Shown here: one piece after another, positions 12,236-25,617 of the stretch
Layout: every line of letters begins with the position of its first letter
Numbering within the stretch: the first letter of the stretch is position 1
Assembly: GCA_964036275.1 (NCBI GenBank)
Contig: OZ038438.1
Location: 14,615,720-14,679,719 of the forward strand
Length of the DNA stretch: 64,000 nucleotides
From: Litoditis marina
Lineage: Eukaryota; Nematoda; Chromadorea; Rhabditida; Rhabditidae
Reading direction: 5' to 3'
Program-made: the position numbers and the translations under genes
Notes under the pieces: generated by a model
Databases searched by the model: none
Seen by the model: only the letters and a program-made list of their open reading frames with translations
What the model was told of the DNA's origin: nothing

Positions 12236-15200
12236 ATGCTGGCTGATACTCTCTATGTTTTGTTATTCTTATTTTCCACCGGCTCCTCGTTTTATGCTCC
12301 ACAAATTTCTACGAATCATGTAATCCAGGTCAGTTCAGGGTTTAAAACATGGCTGGAAGTAATACTAAAATACTCAACGTGGAATATTAATAAGCTGTAT
12401 GGAATTATGATAATTCGTTCCCCAACTTCGTAGTAACGACAATTTCACAAATGATAAGATGCAACGGATATGCTCACATCTGAATCTGTCAACTTGTTGA
12501 ACATTTGATTATATACAATGTTTAAAATTCGAAATCGATGTGGTAACAATTTATAATACGATTCACAGAGTTTTCTCATGATCATTGTTTTGCGAAAGTT
12601 TCACGGAATGCAAATAACTTGATAATATTTGAGCTATTGCTGCCATAGAACTTGGACGCAAAACTGAAACTGGGAACTCGTGTTATGCGTGAAACTTGAC
12701 TCGGCAGGAAGAAAGTCTATTTTGACTCAGTTGAAAAGGGCCGAGGAACTACATTTCCTGAGATTGTTCACAAGTGATCAATCTCTACTCTGTGAAATAA
12801 TCTTCTCGCAACATTTTGTGATTCTTCCAGCAAGACGACATCACTGGGCGTTTTATTGAACTGGAAGAAGGCGAAACTCTTCAAATAGAATGTTTACATC
12901 CTCTCAACGAAGGTACAGTTCACGGTATATCTGTGTTTGTATCCGTCTATGACATTATGATGTATTCAACCCTAATTTATTTATTATATATGCCATTCCA
13001 AGACTATACTGTCAGTGGGTATAGTTGTGTAAAACGTGGAAAGTTAAAATTTACAATTCATTTCAGAAGTAGATTTTGGTGTGCCGCCAGATTTATTGGA
13101 CAATAAAGGTCATGATCCAACTGACTACGCACTGAGAAAGTCCATCCAAGAAGTCAATGGAGGGTCCGAACTCTCGATAACCAATACCGTTGTAAGTTGA
13201 CGCAAAAATTAACAAAATGAAACAATCCAAAGGAACAAAATGAAAAAAGATAGTAGGAACTATACCTCTATCGATTTTCACTCATTAGCTTCATTCTCAT
13301 CTATAGAATTATGCGCACTTGTGTAAAAACAGCCACAAATGATTAAAATGTAACAACTTCTCCCGCAAAGTTTCCATTTGCTACCCAAAGCAACCCATTC
13401 ACAAACACAACCAAGGGTAATTCTCGATGATATCCCTTACCCCAGGAATCCGATTCTGGAACATACTCATGTCACGTCCTCGAAGATCCTTCGCTCGGTG
13501 AAACTGTGCACGTTTTTGTCAAAGGTTAGTTATTTGCGATGAAAAGTCTGAAAGTGCCGTTGCAACTACACAATCCAATTGACTACGATAATTTAAACGG
13601 TGCAGCTTTGCGTCAGGTCCCTGGATACCAGGACAACTATCGTTCCATGAAACGCATTAGTAACTCATATCAAAATTATTGTATTATGTGATGTGCATGC
13701 TCAAGTTCCTCAGGGTCAAAAGCTATAATGGTGAAGTGCACGAATGCCGATGTTCCCTCCCGTTTGACGCGACTGTTCATTTGCGTGTGGTTCATGTGAT
13801 TCATGTAGGTCAAACAACATTTAGGACCATCTGTGTTTATTCCTTTCCGTGGTGTCGGTCTGGCGGTCGATGAAAGTCAATTCGTGGTGCCTTGTCGAAC
13901 GAATCGCCACGTCAGTAGAGAGGATGTGGTGCTCGAAGTCAACGAGAAGCTATGGAAAACGGCAACCAAGCATTACGATTCCAGGTAAATTTTTAACTAT
14001 AGGATTCGCTCTCATCAAAGCATGCGTATATGATGTATTCTGATCTATCTCACGTCGTTGTTTGATTCTATTGTTTCTCGAGTGAAATTAGGTAATTACG
14101 AAGTGTGTCGAGATCAAAATCCAACAAAGATTTGCTTTTTCTCTATAGTGTTTTTGCCCGTGTCAATGTATGGTTGCATCAGACTCTCATTTCCATGTTC
14201 GCCTGGCAGGACTACATTCTAAAGATACTATTGCAGAAAAGGTTTCCTGATGAACAGTAAAACCATGGAGCAGAAGATCACAACGGAAACCAAGTTCAAG
14301 TGTATTTACAAAGGAACCCCTGAGGACCGGGCTGAGTTCCTGATCAGTATCAAAGAAGAAACAGACACCAACGACCTGGAGCTAGAGTGGCAAAATGTGA
14401 GTTGGAACAAATCACGTTCCCCTCGTTCATGGTTTTTTGCAGTTATAAATTATAGCAGTTAGTTTTTCTCTGCACTGTAAATGGAGTTTGATCTCAAATA
14501 GTTTTCTATCGAGTACGGAAATATCAATGTGTACCACAGATTAAATTACAATTCAAAATAGCCGACCGTATATTCAGTCCATCATTGCACCGTCATGAGT
14601 CATAAGTCCGATATGACACATGTATTTTTGTACGATTATAACTGTTTGATACATACTTGTTGGTCGCTGGCGGAGCATTTTTTCCGGGGGTGGCCAAACC
14701 TAGGTTGTACTTTGATCTGCATAGACATCCGCTGTTTTTTTTCGGATTACGACGCATCGGGATCAGACTAAAAAGCACACCGAGATCTAACTACAGATAC
14801 AGCAGGTGTATTGTTCTCGCACTCAATTTTATGCGCGTCAACAATTTATTTTCAGCCGTCAGAATGGCCTTACGTCGATGGTCCTTTCTCACTTTCATGT
14901 GTTCTTAAGGAGAAGAATCATGGAAAGATTGTCAACAAGTACACACACTATTTGAACATAAGCTGTCCTCGTTGTGATACGGTAAGCTTAGTACTGGAAT
15001 ACTTTTTATTGTAATTCTGATATGGTCCATCCGTTCGTGGTCAAAAAGGAGTGACAAGAAATGAAGAAATCACAGATACATTCGAATCGTTCTGTTTCCT
15101 AACTCGAGGATTGGGTACATGATTTAGTATAATGTTTTGAGGCTGCTCTACATCTGGTATCAAACTCAACAGGACAATTATTGCTCCTCTCGTTTGGTTA

Positions 15201-18200
15201 ATCGAATAACAAACTTGTACGATCATTGATAGTGCTGTTAAAAGATAACTTTATCTCAACTTTTAGCAAAGTTTTTTTGAGTTACGGTAATGACTAAAAC
15301 CCATATTCTGAGAACAGTATTCGGCTCGAAATGTATGTCGTAGCCGCTCACGAACAACTATTTCCAGGACGTGGTTAAACATTCTCGCACGGTTGAGAGG
15401 CAGGACAAGATAGTTCACACTATAGATATTGATTCGATGTCAATGGAGGACAGTGGTACTTATACTTGTAACTGGTTCTATGAGAAGAAACTACTGGCTG
15501 CAAAACCTCATTCAGTGGTGGTATCCCCGAAGAAGGAGCAGATACGAGTGCGTTCAAGTTTCAAGTCTATTTCTCATATTTGGTCGGTGATCAGGTCATT
15601 TTCCGCAGTGTTTTATTGTTAGCACACAAAACATAAATAATTTACAAATAATTTCATTCTTTGAGGGTATTGGACCTCCACTGCAACGTGTTCTCATATT
15701 ATCTTAAGCAGGCGTCTCACTTCTTACGCGATCAAAGATACAAATACATGCGCTTTCTCATACCTGTCACCCTGTAGGCAAACGCAGCCTGATTTGGATA
15801 CGTTACAATTATTTATAAAAAAAACTTTGTAGATGATCGAAAGAAGTTCAGCCTCAGTCAGTGTGAGCGAAGGAGACACGTTCCGCTTGTCGGCTAATTT
15901 GACCGGTTTTCCTGAAGATCTTCCCGGATTCACAGCCAAATGGATTAGAGTTAGTTTTGGTGATTTTGTTGACCTTAATGTTTAATTATCATATTAACTT
16001 GTGAAAAGAGCCACTTGGTGTAAGATTACTGGTTCTGTTGATTACAGAAGTTTGTGAGACCGCCCAAGAAGACCAACGAAACAGAAACGGTGCTTACGGA
16101 CATTCATCATCAGCTGGAAAGCGACCTCCCAGGAAACGGAATGATTCACGAAAGTCTCACTGTGACCAATGCACAATCGAACATGAGTGGAGTGTGAGTG
16201 ATACTATTTCTCATAGAGGTGGCTATTTATATTAATATGGCTCGAGTTTACGGGAAAAGAAGAAGAACTTGACGTGAGTAGCTGTCACGTTTCGATGATT
16301 TGTTTTGTTGTTGTATTCTCTTCATCCATAGTGAATCTGTTGTGTTTTTCGAAATTCAAGTGTGGGCTATATAAAAAGTTCGCATTTTCAGGTATGTCCT
16401 CTTTCTCACTATGATGGATACTGTGAAAACCATTGAGTTTGAGGTGAGTTGTTTTCGGTGGTTTCAATAACTAAACAATGAGAAAATTGCAATCAAAAAT
16501 TAATTCTGATATAATTTGTGAGAAATATATCATTTCCTACAACTGCAGTGAATGTAAATACACCACCTCACCTGTGATTTCAAACTGGCTGCAAAAATGT
16601 ATTTCTGTTGGAAAAACTTTTCATCGTGAATGTTTTGTTTCAAAGATTAACATCAAAATATTGACATAAATCTCGAGATTAAATTCACATGGTTATACTA
16701 GATGTAAATTGAATAGTCACGTAAAATCACCATTCTAATGAGAAAAATGTGCATTTTGTCATTGCACGTCTCGGGGTTCTTCTGTGCTTAACATGTTTCA
16801 CGTGACTATGTAATTCACTAACAGTATATCAACGTGAACACACAACATATTTCTTCAGGCTGTGATCGAGAGTGCTGAAATAATCCCTCGAATCGACATA
16901 ATGACAGCGGACTCATTCGTATTGTTCGACCAGAACTACTATAAACCGGGCACTGCTCTTCGTGTTCTGTGTCTAGTGGGCTCCGTACCACATGCAGAAG
17001 TCGACATAACTAGGAAGAGGTGAGATCGAGATACATTTTTCATGATCGAGATACGAACTTTCCAATCGCCGTTTCCAAATTCAAACTTCAACTTTGACTC
17101 CCTGTAGTAGGGAATAAAAAATGTAAAATTATCAACATATCGGATAACATTTCGTAATTAGAACGAACTGGAAGTTCCAAAATTACAATGTAGCAATAGT
17201 GAGCAACGATTGGTTCACGGAAATTGCTTTATTTTTGTGCTTGGTTCAAACGAACCAAAACAAGGGTTTTCTATATTATCGTGATGAACTCTGGAAAAAC
17301 TTAAATTTCTGATCACATACGGCCCAGAAAGGCAAAAAAAGGAATTCGGCAATCCCCCCCCCCCCCCGCTAAATTCGGCAATATTCTAGAATATACGGTG
17401 GGCCAGCTTGGATTGACGTAGACTCGGATCAGCTGACAGCCGTTAATGGAACGTATGAGAGTGGTTACCAATGGGATACAATCCTCGAAGACGATGTCGA
17501 TATACGCTGTACCGGAAGAATAGGCGGAAAGGTTAGAGAACGACACTTTTTTATGTTTGACTGAATTCATCATCGTAAACATGTTTGTACGAAGTTCATA
17601 GAACAACCCTAATTGTCTCTAATCGTAAGCGAAGCAGTTGGAGCAAAACAGTGTCGTTCAACAGGTGGACAGAAAGGAAAATTTTATGAAAGAGCTGCTC
17701 GAGAGAAACTCAAAAATACTATTCTTTATTCAAACTAACCAACCTACTTTGCATACGGTTCACATGTTTTACTCTGTTTTGGCGCGCGCAACGCTATGTT
17801 TAGGTACCCCGGGGTACCTAAACTAGTTCTCCATTCTGCCCTCCTTTAATAGAAAACAAAAAAAAAACGAATGGTAAATAGATTCTAGAACTAGGTGTGA
17901 GGGTGAATTAATTGAAATTCATTTCTTGTAACACATCTGAATTCTAGAAGTATCTGATCTTATTTCAGTTTCAATATGCCCACCTTTTAGGTGGAAGAGC
18001 GAAAGAAGCGAGTACGTGTGTCGGATATCGAGCCTTCAGTGAACACTACCTGGAAAAGTCCGTCTCCACTGTTCGAGGATAAACTAGAAATCTATGAAGG
18101 CGATCTCGTACAGCTGCGGTGCATGTTCCCAAAAGACGAAGAATGGTAGGTCATTTTGAACTCAACTATGAAATTATTTCACTGACTCCGCAAGTGACGT

Positions 18201-19852
18201 CTCCGCAGCGCAAATGGTGGAACACGTTACAAATTGAGATATACAGTACAGTTTTCAAGCTTCAGGTTTTATTATCCGTCACAAAGAGTGCTGATCCATG
18301 ACCGATCTCCAAATATTTTTGTTTCGATTTCTTCACGGGACAGTACAGTGTCGACTTTGTTCTGTGGATGACAATGATTTATCATTCAGGAAAGTGAAAT
18401 GGATGTTCCGAGACGAAGAAGTGGGCGACACGGAGAATATCATTGCACCGAGCTCACACTCCAGACACCTCATTGCCAATATACCGTAAGAACTCTATGA
18501 TTCGCTTCTTACAGGGTATCGATAACTACCAAGTTTGTGATTAAGTTTGATTTGATTGACGTCTCGAGTATCGGTGATACAAATGTCTCTTTTGAGGTGG
18601 TACCTATGCAACCTTCTCTCGGTTGGCACTACTTTTTACATTGATTCAAAGTCAGTCAGCTCGAATTAAACATTTGCGTTTTTCTTGAATGCCGAATGAA
18701 GATTCTGCAAATCCACAAGCCTATCCTTCAGAAGTATTGGGACAAACATATCTCATAAAACCTTCTAGAGATTCCTACCTATGACGCTTGAACAGAACAG
18801 TGTTGTTTTTGTCGCTTACACTGAACACAAAGTATTTCTGACAGGCCACCAGGATTCCGTTGAGTTGATTAGTGATCATTTTATGGAATTATTTCAGAAA
18901 CATCTCATCTTCTCAGGCCGGGGAATACACCTGCGTATTGTCCAACAACAACAGCTATTTCACATTGAAGCAGATCATAAATGTCAGTTTCCGTCATGAG
19001 CATGTAGCATGTACCTATTTAAGAAAAGTTGTGTCAAACTATTGTTTTGAGAATATGCACTTTGGAACTGTGTTTCATCTCCTGGCGGTGTAAAGTCTAA
19101 AACACATGAGATCTCCCATGAAGTGTTGTCGCGAGCCTGCGAGTTGATTCGGTAGATAGTCTCGAATTAGCATGTACTGGAGAATATAAGAATTTTTTTG
19201 TGTTTGTATCAACAATTATAGTCGAAACCATTCCTACTGAGCCTATAGGACCTTAGTGATATCACACAAACTTAACTCATGATGTATCTTAGGAGAATTA
19301 CTCACGAGTTGTTTTAATAATACTGAAGCGTGCGGAGAATTATTCATTTATTTAGTTTTTTATTTTTCAGGTCAAGAAAACGATGAAACCTTACCACTTA
19401 GAGTCGGATCCTGAAAAGCTGTTGGAAATGAAGTATGGTACAGAGGTGACACTGGACTGCAATATGGATGGTACACCGAAACCGCAGTACATCTGGTTCG
19501 TGCTGCTGATTGTTGGTTTCAAATCGGCTCGTGAACACCAAGCGATATACAGAAATACTTCTGATTTTCATTTTCCACTTAGTCGTACTGAAAACATTTC
19601 TGAAATGTTACACCGAACACGGTTATTTGTTTAATTTCAGGCTAAAGGATAATCGTATTTACGAAGCTGGAAAGTTATCGGAAGACAACCGGACCCTTTT
19701 CATCAGTAGAGTTGCCTCAGAAGATCACGGAGAGTTCGTGTGTCAAGCAACGAATAGAGCTGGATCATCCACCTACAAAATTGTCACGAAGGTAATTAAC
19801 AATGCGTTATAACGCAACAACAACCACGCAAACTTAGAAAGTTGCAAAAGCA

Positions 19853-19918
<66 letters not shown>

Positions 19919-22900
19919 AAAAATGACAAAGCATTATTCCAATTCCGCATTTTCTACTTCGCAACTTCTCAGAGTAAACATGAGTTTTTTGCCTGTGCAC
20001 TCTGAATATAATCTGTTTTTAGGTGAAAGGAGCGCCAAAGCGAATGTCTGCCGCATTCATAGTTCTCTTCGGGTTCATGATGCTCATTCTCGTTTGCTGT
20101 CTTTTGGCCGCTGTGGTTTTGTATTTGAAACAGAAAAAGCGAAGCAGGGAGCAAGAGAGGTGAGTAGAATATCACATATTGTTTTTGCGAAGGTGCGACT
20201 TAACCTGCTGTAAAAAACATAATTGCTAGCAAACATCTAAAATGTATTCCAATATGTTAATGTCCTGAACGTGTTCACTGTTAACCTTGACAATATTATC
20301 GGAATTCGCGATAGCTTCCTGTCCTTGGCAGCACATTACGAATACGATGAGTGAACCATACGAAGTTCCCAGTTCTATCAAGAATGTTGTTCTCTAATGG
20401 TCGGTGATACTGTTATGACTTCTTTGTAGGGCTCTCTCTGTCCTGTATGAGCAGTTGATGAGGGCGGCCGATGGGCCCCCACCACCGAGTAATCAGAAGA
20501 TCCCCCTCGATCAGAGGGTTTATCAGTTGCCGTACAACAGACAGTTCGAACTGGAAAGAGATCATCTCGAGATAGGGAACAGGGTTGGTTTCTTTCAAAT
20601 CAGTAGAAGTAGAATTGAAAGTCAGGTAGTTGAAGTCCTCAGATATATTGAAGAAACGCGTCATAGGTTGAACTGTTTTTCGGGCAAAAAGTAGGTATTT
20701 TGCTTCTTTGGTCGATTAATTGTTGTAGTGAATCTCAGATATTGTTTGTCACGGAATAGGTTGATTGTAAATAAAATTATTCAGATTGGGGCGGGTCAGT
20801 TCGGTCAAGTGTGGATGGGTTGGCTGTCGAAGCCACGACGAGTCTCCGACCAGAGTGTCGAAAGAGCCAGACTCCCGGTCGCCGTCAAAGGTTCGTGAAA
20901 GTCACACTTGTGTAGATCACCATGACACAAAAAGTCACATACTAGCTCTGAAAAGACACTTCTACCATTGAGTCACTATGATAACAACATAAACGAGCTA
21001 AGTTGTATCGCTACAATTCAATCACTATGACAGTAAATATAAAAAACAATGTAACGTAGCTGTGTCTGTTTCGAAAGAGTATAGTTTACAATCTTTAGGT
21101 TGAGTTTGAGTGGAGTAACCGTCAGAGAAACCCTGATAGAATCTTTCAACTTTACTATATTTCCCTGCATCCTTCTCTTCTCAGGTCCATTATCGGGACG
21201 AAACCCTGAGCACCAAAAGATGTTGGCTGAGGAGCTGAAGATCATGTGTGCCATCGGCAGACATCCCAATGTATTGACGCTGATTGGTGCGGTCACTAGA
21301 AACATGAAAAAGTAGGTGGAACACTGAAACTTATGTGTTTTTCAAACATAAAACGCTTTCTAAGCACAAAACTATACATCCTAATGCGACACTTTTTCCC
21401 TGTGCAAGTCCACTTAGAATACTTAATTTTCACGATTTCAGTGGAGAACTGTTCGTCGTGGTGGAAATGTGTGATAATGGAAACCTGAAGGAGTATCTTT
21501 TAAAGAACAAAAATCGATTCCTGAATGAGCTGAAGCAAGTGAAGCAGTCGGACAACGACGGCTATCTTGCGCCCAAAAGTGCGACACGAACTCAATATGC
21601 GGTCAGTCATGAGTTCGGTAATTTGAAAAAAACACTTTAAAGTTAATTGATAGTATAATAATTCACAATGAGTACACTGTCGTATGAAATACACAATAGA
21701 GAAATAGAAGATCCCAATTTTCCTCGTTAGTTTCTTAGTACACTCAGGATGTTGTTGGAGTGTCTGTAAACCTCACGCTACAGTGAAATGTATGTACATC
21801 GAAAGTTCCGTAATAATGAGTTCTACAACATGAGTGTCAAACCAGGGGAAAAAAAAAACTCTTGTCACATTCACTTACCTCTTGATGAAGTTGTTTTGTC
21901 AGGCGGAACAAAACACGGACTGGGCCGGAGAAATGGAGTCGGAGCGTCTTTTGCCGGACACGTCATCCATGCTGGCCACATCTGATCTGATCTCAATGTC
22001 CATGCAGATAGCCAATGGCATGGAGTATCTGGCATCTATACCCGTCAGTTGAATCGAATATCATTTGAAATTCGGGCAAAATCAATACCGTAAAACTCCT
22101 GGCACCGTAGCAAAGTCTCATGAAAAGGTCATCTCAGAGCTGAACTATCTGATCACCACTTCACCCAGGTTTCGGTCATCTCGAACATGCTTATACATAA
22201 GGAGTTGGCAACTGTGTGGCCAGAATGTGATCAGGTCGGTGATCAGGGTGAGCTCACCACTCGCATGACTTTGCTACGGTGCCGCCTGGACAAGAAAGAA
22301 CATATTTGACTGAGCGTTTGAAGATCTAGTTCATGTTGGAAACTAGTTCAGTTTGCAATAAAATCAGAGGAAAAATGATAATGAAGCGACATAGAACAAG
22401 TACTGCCACTCAATCTTACTGTAGTTTCAGTGTATTCATAGAGATCTGGCCGCTCGAAACATTCTTCTCACAAACAATCGATTCTGCCGCATCGCTGACT
22501 TCGGCATGGCTCGAAGTGAGAACAAGGAGTACTACAAGTGCGTTACTTATTTTTCTTCAAAATTCATATATCATCTTATAAATGATTAACGAATGTCTTT
22601 ACCACCAAGAAAAGGATCTGCGCAAATGAAAATACAACCGTTTTTAGTGGCATTAATTGTTAAAGCGAACATCTATCATTTTTTCATCAGATGGTCACAT
22701 ATTCTAACTCCTCAGACTACTTTTTTCATTCCAGGGTCCGGAAAAGCAAGAACATTCCTGTTCCGTACAGATGGTACTCAGTGGAAGCTATTCAAAATGG
22801 AATTTTCACACAAGAAGTACGTTCACGTTCACGCATATGAACATCGTATCTGAGTAGTAGTTTGGTACACTGCATGAGCTTCGAACCTTGATCGAAACGC

Positions 22901-24189
22901 AGTGGGATCCCACTATGATCACATAATACGATTTCAGTCCGATGTGTGGTCTTTCGGAGTGGTGCTTTTTGAGATTTTCTCTATGGGTGGTCTACCTTAC
23001 CCCTCTGTCTCGAACGAGGATTTGTTAGACCGTTTATTGAGTGGGTACCGGAACAGCAGGCCAGACTACTGTCATGAAGAAATGTAAGTTTCAACTCTAT
23101 TATTTTGAGAACATTGCATTGGTTTTGTGACAAAGTATACTGATTCTGATTCCGTAATAAACTATTGCATTGTCTTATTTATTTCTTGTATTACATTTGT
23201 TTCAGATATGCACTGATGCAGCAATGCTGGGAAACTGAGCCAGCCAAACGACCAAACTTCAGTCAATGCTTGCACACTTTGAAAGAACATCTCAGATTGG
23301 CTTCTCCTCAGGTATTGGCCAACTTAGATTTTACTCTGATCTATCCGTGTAACGCAACAATACAATCAGCGTTCGGTAATATGCAGCAATAATCATACAA
23401 ATCTTTTCAAAATTTGAGAATTAGGCGGTATTTCAAAAGTGAATCAATGAAATTTTTCAAATGACAAACCATAAGGAATCGCGCTGCGCGCGATTCAATT
23501 CAAAACAGTATCAATGTGCGTGTTCTAATAACATTACGGTTGTCACTAAAATGTAACGCGATGTGTACAGTTGTTGACACGAAAACCTCAAAGGAGTGGG
23601 CGACGATTTAGCTAAAACACGTTAAGCTACCATCTATAACTCAAGTAAGAACTTAAACTGAAGGTTTGTAACTTCACGATAGATATCATGTCTGGATAGA
23701 ACAAGACTGGTCCAATTTGAAAGATAATTACTAATACAGTCTTTCATAGGAGACATACGCCCAAAGTGTTTTAGCTGAATCGTCGCCCACTCCTCAAAGG
23801 AGTGGGCGACGATTTAGCTAAAACACGTTAAGCTACCATCTATAACTCAAGTAAGAACTTAAACTGAAGGTTTGTAACTTCACGATAGATATCATGTCTG
23901 GATAGAACAAGACTGGTCCAATTTGAAAGATAATTACTAATACAGTCTTTCATAGGAGACATACGCCCAAAGTGTTTTAGCTGAATCGTCGCCCACTCAA
24001 AGAAAAACCTAGTATGTGTGAAAGTGCCAGTAATGATCAGAGTTTACCAATGGAATACCGTGAATAAAGTTTATTTCGAGTTCTGTGTTGCAGCTATTGA
24101 TGCGATTGGAGACCGAAATAGTACAAGAGGGCGAGAGGCAGGCGGCTCTGTCCAATTGGAGAGCTAACGATGTGGTCGAAATCGAACAG
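12236..24189 (+). CDS. VEGFR/VER-type receptor tyrosine kinase, seven Ig domains, 29 exons
   Basis: Single-pass receptor tyrosine kinase. Exons: 12236-12328, 12831-12912, 13067-13191, 13446-13524, 13825-13984, 14237-14396, 14856-14981, 15368-15547, 15833-15949, 16048-16193, 16392-16443, 16859-17019, 17390-17531, 17991-18145, 18390-18485, 18898-18982, 19371-19495, 19641-19791, 20023-20159, 20430-20583, 20785-20890, 21185-21311, 21442-21601, 21903-22043, 22431-22537, 22735-22816, 22938-23083, 23206-23311, 24094-24189. All phases agree, giving about 1,199 aa. A signal peptide (residues 1-20) is followed by seven Ig-like domains. The fourth (residues about 336-440) lacks the cysteine pair, as I recall for VEGFR domain 4. 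The membrane helix lies at about 756-782. Kinase motifs: GAGQFGQV (844-851), K877 in [12 protein letters not shown] (1023-1030), DFG (1043-1045), activation-loop EYYK, and a kinase insert of about 50 aa as in PDGFR/VEGFR. The C. elegans counterparts would be ver-1/3/4. The exact C terminus is uncertain (see the entry at 24190). Confidence 0.9.
17343..17382. repeat. C14 homopolymer flanked by an 11-base direct repeat
   Basis: Fourteen C residues (17354-17367) are flanked by copies of AATTCGGCAAT at 17343-17353 and 17372-17382. It sits just before the acceptor of receptor exon 13 (17390). The run length may be a sequencing or assembly error. Confidence 0.8.
19854..19914. repeat. (TA)n microsatellite in a receptor kinase intron
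   Basis: About 30 uninterrupted TA units lie in the intron between the last Ig exon (ends 19791) and the membrane-spanning exon (starts 20023). The long minus-strand open frame across it is an artefact that encodes alternating Ile and Tyr. Confidence 0.95.
22101..22283. mobile_element. MITE family A, best-preserved copy, in a kinase intron
   Basis: This 183-bp element begins GGCACCGTAGCAAAGTC and ends GACTTTGCTACGGTGCC, a perfect 17-base terminal inverted repeat that extends imperfectly through CATG. It lies inside the intron between receptor exons 24 (ends 22043) and 25 (starts 22431). There is no coding potential. A clear target-site duplication could not be fixed. Confidence 0.85.
23594..23792. 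mobile_element. MITE family B, copy 1 of a tandem pair
   Basis: A 199-bp element with a 27-base terminal inverted repeat (left end GAGTGGGCGACGATTTAGCT and on through AAAACAC; the right arm has one mismatch). It is inside the intron between receptor exons 28 and 29. Seven bases (CTCAAAG) separate it from an identical second copy, and the same seven bases precede copy 1. Confidence 0.9.
23800..23998. mobile_element. MITE family B, copy 2 of a tandem pair
   Basis: By eye this is base-for-base identical to the element at 23594-23792, with a repeat period of 206 bp. AAAG follows the right end, and the spacer CTCAAAG may be a shared target-site duplication. The identity means a very recent duplication or an assembly duplication. 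Confidence 0.9.
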
Positions 24190-24378
24190 GTACTGGAATT
24201 TATAAAAATTCTCAAAAACTTTCAAAAAACAGTGCTAGGTTACCATCTTTGTTTAAAAGTTGACGAGTTCATCACTACAGTTGGCTCTTCGATTTCATGT
24301 CATTAGGACCTGTTGTTCATAAGAGTGGGCTTACACTAATGCTTTAAGATTCAAAATATCCTGTCATCAATTCAGGTA
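24190..24378 (+). other. Uncertain 3' end of the receptor kinase gene
   Basis: After exon 29 the frame either reads through the GTACTG at 24190 to a stop at 24304-24306, adding about 38 residues, or splices. One acceptor, TCAATTCAG at about 24370, would give a single Val codon and then TGA at 24376-24378. Both fit the phase, and transcript data would decide between them. Confidence 0.4.
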
Positions 24379-25617
24379 TGACAAAATGACACCGATGATC
24401 AGACTTTCTAGAGACATATTTAAGAAATGTATTAGTTTTCCTCTCTACAAGATGTGAACACCAGGGCTCAATCAACCCAGACCATGCTGCAAGTTCTTCC
24501 AAACACGAGGAAAGGATCTACATCAAAGAGTTTGATCATCCAACTTGAAAGACGGATAGCTATCAGTTGTATTGTTAACATAGGATATTTAATTGTTTCA
24601 TTCTTCTGAGAGCCAACCCAAACGCAACTGTATTTGAAAATCATTCTCTATTCTTGCATCAGTTTCTCTCTCAATAGCAAATGTGAAGTAGGTATAACCT
24701 ATATCTTTGACTATTTTGTTGCCAAGCTCATGAATGATTCTAACATTGCCAAACTATAATGAACCTTCACATTTTTTCAAATTAATGATTATTAGCTATT
24801 AGTTGTATTGTTCGCTCAAACTATTTCTCCAACCGAGGTACGATATGAACATCTTTGGACTAATTTTATCTCTCTTTGCTTACATATTTCGTATATTTCC
24901 TTCCATACCTACCATCTTTCTGGAAGTCACTAGATGGTATGAGGTATATTTCTACTGTACAGAGAATCTTCGTCACCATTTTTGATGTTTGATTGTAATA
25001 TACAGCGCTTCTTCATCCAAATAGAAAACCGGTCGGTAACTTTCCCAAAATTCATTCAACTCTAAGTCTTTTGTTGCTTACGTTCGGGTGCCCATTTCCA
25101 GAATTTCTATTGCTAGTTTTTTATTACGAATGACATTTTAGTACATGTTTCCTTAACTCAAAATCTCTATTATAATTTTAAATTGCTGTCATGACTGTTG
25201 ACTGAATTAAAACAAACAATGAAATTGTAAACAAGTATGTTTGTATTCATGTGTGGTCTTTCAAAAACACAAGTTCTCACGCAATTAATTGATTCAAACA
25301 CTCACTACAGTCTTGCTTTTTTCCAAAATTTTCCAGACATGCTTTATGGTAATCAATAATGTCGTGAGTGGGTTGAGAAACTATTTCATTTGACAGTACA
25401 CTATAAAACATAAATCATCAGTCAAAAAGCACTGAGGGCATTCAGTAGCATGTCGTTTCTGAAAAAACGGAAAAGTCGAGAAATAAATGAAAAAGCAATC
25501 AACACGAAAAATCGGAGAAAATGTTTGTTCTCAATACTCTGATAACTGCTCATCAAACAAAAAGAAGAGAAACATAGACATATATCTCTTCCTAGAAACT
25601 CATGAGCATATGACATG
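24310..25617. other. AT-rich intergenic stretch
   Basis: This lies between the receptor kinase and the small minus-strand gene. It is AT-rich with no open frame of recognisable content. It probably holds the 3' UTRs of both convergent genes. Confidence 0.5.

Noticed and set aside
19773..20000. Minus-strand frame with a long Ile-Tyr run
   Set aside because: Translation of the (TA)n microsatellite.
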